Positions 46,876-56,608 of a stretch of 64,000 nucleotides of DNA are shown in pieces. The position numbers and the translations under genes are program-made. Position 1 is the stretch's first letter. Each line of letters starts with the position of its first letter. The DNA is taken from the NCBI GenBank assembly GCA_030374805.1, contig JARGSG010000223.1, positions 806,001 to 870,000 of the forward strand. Reading direction: 5' to 3'. This DNA is from Gracilaria gracilis (lineage: Eukaryota; Rhodophyta; Florideophyceae; Gracilariales; Gracilariaceae). The notes below the pieces were generated by a model. That model saw nothing but the letters and a program-made list of their open reading frames with translations. It had not been told where the DNA came from and did no database searches.

Positions 46876-48263
46876 GTAAGGTAGAGATCGTTGAGAGGTT
46901 AAGCTTCTTGCTGCACCCAAGATGTATAGTATACTGTCCACCAGAAGTAAGACGCCGATCGAACAAGCCAAACAGCGAAAACGGTCTTATCGAGACTGGT
47001 ACAAGTCGGATGAGCGTGGCGCACCAAAACCTGGATGGTAACGTTATTTGATACGTGAAACAGAGAGCTTTGAGCAAAGATCTGTTAATAACACAGAGAA
47101 GCTCTTCAAAGCTCGGTCTTACGAGTGTGTTTCTAATTGAAATAGGCAATGAACGGATGAAGGCTCGACTGCCTGAAAGAGTGTTGGAGGTTGGAATGTG
47201 AACTGATTTTCCTTGCTGGCTGGCAGATCTTATAACACATTGCTGTTGTGGCCTATTTACTTACCGAAAAAAGGCTGCTTCATTTTATTGCTTTATCGAA
47301 ACATCTTCGAATCGTCACTGAAAGAGATGACGCTACGTTTCGTATTTGGCCAATGTCCTTTTCCACAAAAGCAGGAAGCCGATAAACATGTCTCTGTTTT
47401 AGAGACTCCTTATTGTGACTCACTGCAACATGGCCTTCAGCAGTTCTGTTTCTCTCCGACAAGTATAAAGCCTGTCTGGAAACCATCCTCGGAATGACTT
47501 GAGTTCACTCCGTATGAGACTTGACCCAGTGGGTGAGGCAAAAATCTCATGCCATGCTTTCATAGCGGTTTTTTCCTCTCTGCCGATTTCATACATTTCC
47601 AAAACTGCCCATAGGGTCCCGGATTATGACGCTATCCAGATACATCATTACGTTGACCTCGGCAGGTCCCTAGCGGAATGGAAACCTCTCACGTTTGTTT
47701 AAAACGTCTCGTTGTATCCCATTGAGCAGCTAAGAGTTCAGCAAATTGTCGTGGGAGATGAGGACACAGTTAAGAACGGAACTCTGATCGTGGCAAGGTG
47801 CGAAACTGTTCTAGACATCGGCTCCCCCTCTATGATTTCAATGCGAACAGACCACCTAAGTTTCGGTCTGGAGCTCTTCAGACGCCGCCTGGTATAGAAG
47901 ACGCTGTAGATGGTACATGGAGTGGATCTGTATGGAACACGATGACATGTTCTTGAGTATCGGAAAAAGCAAGTCTTGGATGATTCGCAGAGCATTGAAG
48001 CAGAGTAGGGGTCTGCACTCCATAATGCAATTTTTTAAACCCTTTTGAAGGATCAATCTCGTCTGAAACTGCGACGGGAAAACGCAAAATGGCAGCCACA
48101 TCAGTCATGGAATGGAATCCAAGCGCTTTTCTGTGACATGGTCCAATGATAATCCGTAGAGCCGACTTTCTGACGCTTTCTGAGAGGACAATATGCTTCT
48201 TTCTTCATTGCACATCAGCTGATCGGAAAAGATTATCAATAATAAGCAGTTGGTGTATGAATC
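46876..48263. other. Unassigned relics
   Basis: A minus-strand frame from 48108 to 47878 starts MTDVAAILRFPVAVSDEIDP and reads LHYGVQTPTLLQCSANHPRL. Short plus frames at 47499-47702 and 47712-47897 (EDTVKNGTLIVARCETVLDI) overlap it. Composition suggests former genes, but no family was recognised and strand choice is uncertain. Confidence 0.3.
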
Positions 48264-48268
48264 CTATC
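48264..48268. repeat. Target-site duplication of G1, left (CTATC)
   Basis: CTATC directly precedes the TG start of the 5' LTR and recurs directly after the CA end of the 3' LTR at 58530-58534. Confidence 0.9.
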
Positions 48269-48377
48269 TGTGAAAGTGTGAAAATGAGGAAGAAGGGCGA
48301 GGAGGAAGAGCGATAAGCAGAAAGCAGAGTATATTTATTATTGCATACAGTAGCAAATATGCATTATATTTTATATT

Positions 48378-48944
48378 CTATATCCCATATCGCTCGTGCA
48401 CTTCCCGCAACTCGTGGAGCAGTCGGGCCAGGATGGCCACAGCCCCGCGAGGCAGCTCCTCTTCGACTACGCGGGTGGCGTCGTGCCATCCGCGAAGGTA
48501 GGAGCTGGAAGGGCGCCCAGCGGCACTTCCACCACATATGCGACGACGGCGACTAATCCGCCTGGCCGCATCTCGAGGGGGCGGACTTCCACGCCTCGGA
48601 CTGTGCACGGCAGGGACATATCGCACGAAGCGAACGGAGTCCCCACCAGACGACGAGGCGGCCGGCGGCGGCGAGAAGTGCGGGGAGTTTGCGGGCGGCG
48701 GCGACAGTAGCGGAGGCGGCGACGGGGGCGGCGGCGGCAGTAACGGCAATGGCAGTCCATGAGGGCTGTCAGGCGAAATGACGACGGGACGCGGAGCACC
48801 AGGATGGAAACGTGCCATGGTGTTGGCAACGAAGAAGTCGACCGCATACCACTTCTCCCCGCTACCCCTGAAATACACGTGCAACCGAAGCGTCACCGTG
48901 TGAACGCCAACACGAAGTACATCCGTGGACTTCCAACGCAGCAT
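48378..48944 (-). other. Antisense open frame in U3 of the G1 LTR
   Basis: 188 codons, starting MLRWKSTDVLRVGVHTVTLR, with FRGSGEKWYAV and TMARFHPGAPRPVV, a Pro-rich middle, GGDSVRFVRYVP, and a basic C-terminal half. The same frame is open for 180 codons in the solo LTR (63258-63800). The first 60 residues look protein-like. The Pro-rich part is low complexity and the alternative frame is also open, so the reality of the product is unproven. No family recognised. Confidence 0.35.
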
Positions 48945-49555
48945 GCACTCAATGCAAAGAGAAGCCCCGGCACCCTCCCCACACTACGAATATCACCTAG
49001 ACGCCTCCTGAGAATGACCTAACCACCAACTAACTCTACTCTAAGGATATATCCAAGGACGGAGGGAATGTTCTTACGAGTACACTTCATGTACAAATCG
49101 TGCACTATCAGTGCAAAGTTTGTGTAATCAGTCGTGTGATGTGGAATGAACCCGGACAACAAGGAAATACACGGAGAAGAGGTGAAATGGCGATGTTCAT
49201 GGATATAACCCCTTCAAATTCCCGCACCCACTAATGCTATTTTCGGCAGCGAAAACTGCTCGATAGATTCCCTTGAAACTTGCTGTATCGTGTACGTAAC
49301 GGATGATCTTCCCGAATCAGGTTTCAGATTGAAGTGATTATGAACTCTCGCGGACTTGGAAATTGTGCCAACAAAGCATTATCTTTGCGACAAGTTGTCT
49401 GTTACCCGAAGAAACTATTATGTGGCTGCGAGCAACTAGTAAGGCTACACTGGTTACACAATCATGCATGAAAACTGCATCTGGGTTACATCTTGTTACT
49501 CATGGTTTACACAAAATTGTACCGTCGATATTCAGCTGGATTCGAAGGTCTCCAT

Positions 49556-49566
49556 CGTCTATATAA
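49556..49566 (+). promoter_or_regulatory. TATA-like element of the G1 LTR
   Basis: GTCTATATAAGCC lies about 1290 bases into the LTR, leaving some 600 bases for R and U5. It is present in both LTRs and expected to set the start of the genomic transcript. Confidence 0.55.
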
Positions 49567-49593
49567 GCCATGCCCAACTTCAGATTCTCATCT

Positions 49594-49650
49594 TCGACCA
49601 CCACCACCACTACCACCACCACCACCACCACCACCACCACCACCACCACC
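49594..49650 (+). repeat. CAC/ACC trinucleotide tract in the G1 LTR
   Basis: A run of about 18 ACC units with one interruption, identical in both LTRs of G1 (second copy 57952-58008) and much shorter (about 8 units) in the solo LTR near 62577-62605. Just downstream of the TATA-like element, so it would lie in the transcript leader. Confidence 0.8.
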
Positions 49651-50159
49651 AACACAGGCTCAACAAACCCCCCCTTCTTTCAGAAACGCAATCATTGCTT
49701 GTTTCCCTCGTTCCATTGATTTGTTTCCCCCTTTTTTCTTTCATTCTGCTTGGCCGCGGAGTGGTCCGGCCTTTCCCTTCCACTTTCACCACTTGTCACT
49801 TGCATCTGCGAACTGGCTCCCCCTTCGTTCGTCTATAATTGGTCTCCAGATTAATTGTAAGCCTACTAAGTTCGCGCCTGGAGTTTGACGTAGAGCTTTT
49901 ACCGTATCGTTCGAGTCTCCCTCTGAAGTTTGTTGGGGACTTCAGCCGTTCGTAGCTATTCACCGACAGGGCGCGAATATTTCGCTTTGTTCGTTATAAG
50001 TATCACTGGCACCACCGTGTGCCATCTCAATACTCATAGTTTGGGCTATTCAGCGGCTTACGCTGTTACTCATTGCCTTCATAGGCTGGTACCCCCTGGC
50101 ATTCTAGTCTTGTTCTGGGTTGTCACCACCCGCGTCGTTTAGCCAACGTGGCCACAAAA

Positions 50160-51000
50160 ATGACGTCCACATGGTACCCCCAGCAGGGCCTCGTGCCTCG
50201 TGAGTCTGTTATGTCTTTCAATGGAACTTCTGTCGATGTAAGGAAGTTCCTCTTCTACTTTGAGAATGTGGCAGCAGCCGGTGTTGATAACGCCGACCGG
50301 GCCGTCAAGTTGTTGGGTTTCCTTGAAGGAGAAGCCTTTGATTTCTTCTATGATAACTACGCTGTTAATGGTTCACTGTCAGCCGAAGCAAAGGATTTCG
50401 CTAAGGTAAAGGCTGCTTTGATTGAGCGCTTCGGAACTGTGGAAGAACCGGCGGAAAGAATTCGTCGAGCAGTGTCAGCCCGTCTGGATTATGGGGACTT
50501 GCTGGGTTCATTGAAGAAAATGGACTCGTTCTTCGAACAGGCCGGTTTCAACTCGAAAGCAAAGTTCGGGTTGCTCCGAAATGCCGTCATGGAATATGCA
50601 GACCTAGCGCAATTTGTTATCTTCCGTGGAGCAGATGACTATGTCGCGTTGAAGAGCCTGGTTAAGGCTTTTGTTGGAGGAAAGAAAGCCTTGGGGTCAT
50701 ATGGAGCCCTGAGTGTTTTACCACCGGCCAAGAAGATTCTCCAAAGGACAAAGGAAGCCCCTCGAGGTGTCTCAGCCCCTCTTGAAGATAGAGTGGAGAA
50801 GCTTGCCGAACAGATGACTCAATTGCATCTATTGGTGAAGAAGACACAAAATACTGGTCGTCCCGAAGCCGAGAAGTTCTGCTCTTATTGTAATCAACCT
50901 GGCCATTATGTCAACCGTTGTGAACTAAACCCACATCGGAATACCCGTTGTGGTAACTGTGGCAAAATAGGACACTCATCTGTCACCTGCTGGAAAAGAC
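50160..51000 (+). other. G1 gag region with two CCHC knuckles
   Basis: Start chosen at ATG 50160, 12 bases inside the LTR end. A helical capsid-like part (FLFYFENVAAAGVDNADRAV, LGFLEGEAFDFFYDNYAV, KVKAALIERFGTVEEPAERI) is followed by two zinc knuckles, CSYCNQPGHYVNRC and CGNCGKIGHSSVTC (both CX2CX4HX4C, 50880-50995), typical of nucleocapsids. Frame continues into protease without a change. Confidence 0.9.
50172..50188 (+). other. Primer-binding site of G1, inside the gag frame
   Basis: TGGTACCCCCAGCAGGG starts directly after the LTR end. Its TGG start is that of a tRNA-primer site (complement of a 3' CCA). The gag frame opens upstream at ATG 50160, inside the LTR, so these bases also encode WYPQQG. 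The tRNA species was not identified. Confidence 0.6.
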
Positions 51001-51529
51001 CACCGATTAATGAGGAGAAGAAGGTGTCCTTTGAAGGCGTGAAATCGGAGTCGAATGCTGAGAAGGCTCTGCAGAAGAAATCAAATCAGCAGAAGCCGAA
51101 TCAGAATCAAGTCTCAGTCATCATCAATGAATCTTCAGATGATGAAGATCTGGTTGCCGCGACCAAGAGAGATGCAGAAGGTGCCCCACTTCCAAAGCAA
51201 TCCAGAACTGGTCCCCTTTCCGGCATCTCTCCAATTATGTTCCCCGAAACGCAGTCCACCACCACCAAGGATGTACGTAGGAGTTCTTCAAAAGTCCGAG
51301 ACGCTAGCTCGAGAAAGACGAAGCCCAAGCATAAGAAGATCAAGATCCAAGAACACATTGGCAAGTACAATGTATACGAAGAGCTAGCGACAGCCCCTTC
51401 CGGTATCACCTTCGGACAACTTGCTAGAGGAGATGCGGATGAAGCCAAGAAGAATCTACGCCGTATCCTCTCTGGTAGCCTCTCAGGGAGACGAGTGAGC
51501 GTTGCTAGTACTTCGACGCTTCCACCGGC

Positions 51530-51850
51530 CCTCCGGGTCGTTAATGTGTCGCTGTATGGTACAAAGTCCCAAGCTCTATTAGATTCGGGAGCAGTTCCCA
51601 ATCTTATGTCAGCTTCGCTTAGTCACAAACTCTCATTGGAACTGAAGCCTTCCAATAGAAGAATCGTTGTTGCAGATGGGACAAAGTCTCTAGTTCGGGG
51701 AAGCATCAAGAACGTTCCGGTGGAATTTGGCACCTTACGTATACCATTAAGTTTCTTAGTGGTAGAAAATCCTCCGTTTCATGTTATCATTGGATGCCCC
51801 ACCTTGGAAGCGATTCAAGCTTGTCTAGATCTTGGAGCTCAAGAAGTCTC
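51530..51850 (+). other. G1 protease region
   Basis: Retropepsin-type aspartic protease: ALLDSGAVPNLMSASL carries the DSGA active site, followed by VVADGTKSLVRGSI, FLVVENPPFHVIIGCPTLEA. Length and order are normal for Ty3/gypsy. Confidence 0.9.
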
Positions 51851-52320
51851 TATGTCTTTCAAGGGAAAATCTACAGTGCTTCCTCTCGATCATCACAGGC
51901 CTGAAGTAGAGTGCTTTGAGAATCTCTCGGACACGGACAGTGAAGATTTTACTTCCGATTCTGATTTATTTTCAACCGGTAGCGATACTGAAAGCGATTA
52001 TGAAGATTCTGAAGAATTTCCAAGAAGGAAAGTGGACAGTTTGGAGTATGCTCTTACCTCTGTTGAAGACCGAAGACTTCCGGCACGTGTTGAGCTAGAA
52101 AATCCAATATCATCCTCAAGCCTCGCTGAATCGGGCAACGTTGCGAGAAGGCCAATGCAAGACCTCCAAGATGAGATCCAGGAGTTGGCCATCGGGACTG
52201 ATGAACAAGAACCTCTTCTTCGTCGAACCGAACCAGTTGAAAACCTCGCTAGCTACGAACAAGTAGCAGAACACGCTCTAAGTAGTTCTGAAGATGAGTC
52301 AGCCCAGTCGGAGCGTGTTC

Positions 52321-53110
52321 ATGAGCTCATTCTCCCTATCCGAAATGACGTTGTGCTTCTCCGGGCTGAGGAACCGAATGAGCGGCCTGATAACCTAATC
52401 TTCAGGGTTTATCGACGTTACCCCCGACTTGCTCCAGGTGATCCAATTCCTCCACATGTGTCTGAGTTGCCTTATGGGAATATGGGTATCCTAGAGTTGG
52501 ATCCAGAAGGATCCCAGATTGTTCGGTTCGATGAAGGTTGGCCAATCCCCGACAATAGGAATAGTCGCCCCTTGGAAACCCTTCCGCCCCCGCCAAGGGC
52601 TGGGGACATCGTCACCTATGCAGCATCAGAAAGCCCTGGCAGCATGAACGAGGAAGGGCCCAATTCATCCTCCTTTCAGGATCCAGAAACCGATACTAGT
52701 GTTCAAGAGTATACCGTCAACGCAACTTTGGTGGACGGAAACGGAGAAGAGACTAATGATCAAAGTGCAGCTGGAAAGCAGGAAACCGAAGAAACCGTAA
52801 ATGAAGAAGAAGTCAACATCTCCTCGCCAGAGGAGCTACACATACCTGATTCTCCGCTGTATCGTGATCCTGTTCTAACAATACCGATTAAGGATGAAGT
52901 TAAGTTGCTTCCCATGGATAATGAAGGGATGATTAATGACTTTATCGATGTTCGCGTTCAGATCCGATATCCAGTCCCTCTTCCTGCACACCCACCACAT
53001 CTTGGAGTACACAATATGCCTTTCAATCGTGTAGGAACGTTGGAGGAAGATGATGACGGTCTGTATGTCATTGCATTCGAAGAAGAGGTACCCCAGGATG
53101 AGTTTACAGA
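52321..53110 (+). other. Duplicated acidic module between G1 protease and reverse transcriptase
   Basis: Two related ~78-residue segments. The first (52321-52560) reads ILPIRNDVVLLRAEEPNE, VYRRYPRLAPGDPIPPHV, GNMGILELDPEGSQIVRFDE. The second (52871-53110) reads TIPIKDEVKLLPMDNEG, VQIRYPVPLPAHPPHLGV, NRVGTLEEDDDGLYVIAFEE. They are separated by an acidic, Ser/Glu-rich linker. The module is not part of the standard Ty3/gypsy layout. Function unknown; it may be a spacer or a partner-binding domain. Confidence 0.7.
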
Positions 53111-53489
53111 GCAACCTCCTTTTCCCTGCGATGAAGGTCCGAACATGGTTGAGAACCAACCCGAAGAGATGAATCCAAGACTCATCCATGAGGAAAGACA
53201 AATTTCAACAGAAGAAATTTGTCCAGTAACAGATGTTCAGAATTCAGAACAGAATCCTATCGCGAAAGGAGGACTTGAGTGTACCTTGGACGGTCAAGAC
53301 ATTCCACCCTCAATTGATCGTATGACCATCATCCTTAACAGGCTTTCCCACCTACCAAAAAATGTGCAGACCAAGATTGCGACTTTGCTTACCGATTCAG
53401 ATGTTATTGCATGGTCCCTTTATGATTTACGACCGGTGGACGTACCTATTATGCATGAGTTCTCGCTGAACACAACCTCTCCAATACAC

Positions 53490-54750
53490 TCGAGGGTCAG
53501 AAGATTGCCGCCACGATATAACGAAGTCGTCAAGAATGAAGTGGATAAGATGTTATCTGCCGGTATCATCAAGCCTTCGATTTCTCCTTGGTCTTTCCCC
53601 GTCGTCATCGCAACCAAAAAGGACGGGAAACCAAGATTCTGCGTGGATTACCGCGCTTTGAATCAGGTGATGAAAGCTGATCGCTGGCCTTTACCCAACA
53701 TCGAACAGATATTAGATGACCTAGGCTCTGCTTCCTTCTTCACGACTCTTGACCTCTTCTCGGGATATTGGCAGATACGAATGGCCCCTCAGTGTAAGGA
53801 GATAACCACTTTCGTCTGTCGCCAAGGAACCTTTCAATTTGAAGTAATGCCGTTTGGCCTAATGAATGCCCCATCAACCTTTCAGAGAATGATGGACTCA
53901 ATCCTCAGCCGATATCCATTTGTTCGAGTGTACGTGGATGACGTTGTGATATTCTCCAATAGTCTTGATGAGCACATGGACCACGTCAAACGGGTCTTAG
54001 GAACGATTTCCTCATATGGATTGAAGATTAAGATCACGAAGTGTGATTTTGCTCAATCGCAGATTCATCTTCTTGGGCACATCGTGAATCAAGATGGAGT
54101 GTCCGTAGACGTCAGGAAGATCGAAGCAATTCAAGCGGCGCAAGTTCCCACCACTGCTACTGAGTTAAGAAGCTTCCTCGGACTTGCCGGATATTACCGA
54201 CGCTTCATTTCACATTTTGCTGAAACTGCAGCACCTTTGCATGCTTCCACCTCAGGCTCCGGACGACTGGAGTTCACGTCTGATATGTTGGATGCATTCA
54301 ACACCTTGAAGAAAAAACTCTCCAGCCCGCCTGTTCTGGCATTTCCAGATTTCGAAAACCCGTTCCGCGTGGAGATAGATGCATCTTCTGTCGCATTAGG
54401 AGCGGTGCTCGCCCAAAAGAAATCTTGATGGCATGTTCCATCCCATACAATATGCAAGCAAAACCATGACAGCAGCTGAAAGGAAGTACTCTGTGTGTGA
54501 ACAAGAAGCTCTGGCAGTTATCTTTGCGTTGAAGAAGTTTAGAATGTACTTGCTCGGTTCCCAACCGTTTCAACTAATTACGGATCACCAAGCATTGAAG
54601 TATGCTTTTCACAAAGAAAGATGTACATGGCAGATTGGCTAGATGGCTAGATTTTCTTGCTGAGTATGAGTTTGAAATCGTATATCGCTCAGGTGATAAG
54701 AATAAGGCTGCGGATTATCTCTCTCGATACGGGAGCAACAGAAAAAGATT
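53490..54750 (+). other. G1 reverse transcriptase and RNase H regions
   Basis: KMLSAGIIKPSISPWSFPVV, KKDGKPRFCVDYRALN, FTTLDLFSGYWQI, VMPFGLMNAPSTFQRMM and the catalytic RVYVDDVVIFSNSLDEH are all present, then LRSFLGLAGYYRRFI (connection) and RNase H starting FRVEIDASSVALGAVLAQ with later TDHQALKY and GDKNKAADYLSRY. Catalytic motifs are intact. Confidence 0.95.
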
Positions 54751-54999
54751 TGGCTCCCGCTCAAGCTGCAGTTGTGATGACCTCTACGACATCAGCGTTC
54801 GAAGGATTAGAGCCATATTTCGCTAATATTGGCCGACATCTAAGTCAAATGGACATTGATGAATCAAACCCCAAGGTCAGAGGTGCTATCAAACGAAGTG
54901 CGAAGAAGTTTATCGTATGGAACATGCGCCGTATCGGCAGACATCTTCTGGTTTAAGGTTAGTTCCATTCATGAAGGACAGGCTTCTTATCCTCCGTAC

Positions 55000-55900
55000 A
55001 TTTCATGATGACATTGGACATTGGGATCCTGCAGCTTACTAGAAAGTACATTTCGGATCGATTCTGGTGGCCAAATGTCTACTCGGAAGTCACCGACTAC
55101 GTGAGAAGCTGCAAGAGTTGTCAGTTCATGGGACCATTTGCCTCTTATCGAGCCGGACAGAGAGCACCACTCACCAATCTGTTCGACACATTTTCAGTAG
55201 ATTTCGCCGGACCATTGCGCTTTACGAGTCGTGGAAATCGTTTTCTACTAATTGGCGTTGAGCATTTATCAGGATGGCCTTTGGCTTTAGCAAGTAAAAG
55301 TGCTACAGCTCGAGATGTCTTGGATTTCATTAAACAGGAGATTGTTTCTCGATTTGGATGCCCACATACTATTGTATCCGACAATGCCACTTCTTTCTTG
55401 GCTGGGACTGTTCAAGAATACATGCGGAGGCATGGTATCATTATGAAGCCTGTTTTAGCATACGCTCCAATGTCAAACGGTCGTGCCGAGAGAATGGTCG
55501 GAACGATTAAGAGAGCACTTGCAAAAACCGTACACGATTCAGGATCCGATTGGGATGAAGCTTTGCCCGACGTTCTCTATGGATACCGAACACGGCCACT
55601 TCCCGAAGGATACTCACCTTTTCAACTGATGTATGGAATACCTCCTCGTATGCACCCAATGGACCCTTCCTCCTTTATATCGTCAGCCAACCCAGAGAGC
55701 ATCGCATTCTTGAGCTGGAGACGGCTGGTAACCGGAAGAGCGGCACGAGTGGCGCGTCAACCTAATCGGAAAGATGACAATCGAGACAGCCATAGGTTTG
55801 CAGTTGGAGACCAGGTCCTCGTCATGCGGGGGGGCGGCCTTGAACCCTACAGTGAAGTGGCCACCTCTCATTTCTAAGTTTTATGGTCCGTGTCGGATTG
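55000..55900 (+). other. G1 integrase region
   Basis: The zinc-binding part ends CKSCQF (near 55110). The catalytic triad is seen in FSVDFAGPL, HTIVSDNATSFLAG and NGRAERMVGTIKRAL. YGYRTRPLPEGYSPFQLMYG follows as usual, and a basic C-terminal part with RFAVGDQVLV. Confidence 0.95.
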
Positions 55901-56079
55901 TTAGAGCCAAACACCCGCAATACTATCTAATCTCACCTAATCGACGCATGTCAAGAAGAGGAATTCACGCGAGAAGACTCAAGCTGTATCGTAACCGACC
56001 TAAGACCTTGAGAGAAGACTCAACGAAAAATTTCATATCGATACAGGGTGGTCTACCCCCGTTGATTGCCATGCCGAAT

Positions 56080-56560
56080 CATCATTGACTATGAAGTCTA
56101 CAATGAAGATGTCAATTACTTGGCATTAGAGGTTGGGGGCAGAAAACTCGAAGAATGGCTCTCTCCGTTAGATTGTGAATTATGGGAAAAGCATCGTATC
56201 ATTTGGAATTGCTTTCACCTATGCCTAAGCATCCACCATCTATAATGGCCAGTACTTCACCCCGCAGTGCTCATGTGATGCTAGGACGTCTTGCCAAAAG
56301 AGTGCACCCACAGATGTCAAGGCTTAGTGCAGATGAAACAATATTCTTCTTATACCATTACGTCGTTGCAAAGTATGGGTACCTACCAGCCGCCGCAACG
56401 CACGAAGAACAAGTCATGGATTATGTGAGACTACTTGGCCGACATGAAGAATTTCTGGTAGACTTTGAACCAGACCCTGATCATCCGGAACCGCTCTACC
56501 CCTTCAGATACACAACAGAAGAAGTCTCGAGAAATGGCCCGCTGCATCCCTCATCATGAG
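56080..56560 (+). other. D domain after the G1 integrase (fossil)
   Basis: Sense strand carries LEVGGRKLEEWLSPLD, FHLCLSIHHL (both near 56140-56240), IFFLYHYVVAKYGYLPAA (near 56350) and FLVDFEPDPDHPEPLYPF (near 56455-56510). These are in the same order and spacing as in the intact gene at 28027-29088. The domain ends about 40 bases before the polypurine tract. It is not part of known Ty3/gypsy integrases as I know them. The first ~40 residues could be a very divergent chromodomain, but aromatic-cage residues are not evident. Confidence 0.7.
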
Positions 56561-56595
56561 TTCTTAACCGTGGTCGCCCAGGCGTTGCGACCGCT

Positions 56596-56606
56596 GAGAG
56601 GGGGAG
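56596..56606 (+). other. Polypurine tract of G1
   Basis: GAGAGGGGGAG directly before the 3' LTR (a TG follows; the LTR is taken to start at 56609 by comparison with the 5' LTR). Confidence 0.8.
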
Positions 56607-56608
56607 TG

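Larger units (their letters stand above)
48269..50171 (+). repeat. 5' LTR of G1 (1903 bp)
   Basis: It runs from TGTGAAAGTG to ACGTCCACA. The first ~750 bases are GC-rich with an antisense open frame; a TATA-like element lies near 49560 and a CAC-repeat tract near 49600. The LTR is unusually long for Ty3/gypsy. Compared with the 3' LTR, all visible differences fall in the first ~1.1 kb, and the last ~800 bases appear identical. Confidence 0.95.

Noticed and set aside
49464-49838. His-rich and Pro-rich frames in the LTRs (also 57822-58246 and 62388-62738)
   Set aside because: Produced by the CAC/ACC trinucleotide tract; several frames are open at once and none has a domain.
56080-56240. Start of the G1 D domain as a chromodomain
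   Set aside because: A chromodomain is common after gypsy integrases, but the aromatic-cage residues and the W-E-P-E segment are not evident and the domain continues for ~100 residues in a different style. Kept only as an alternative.
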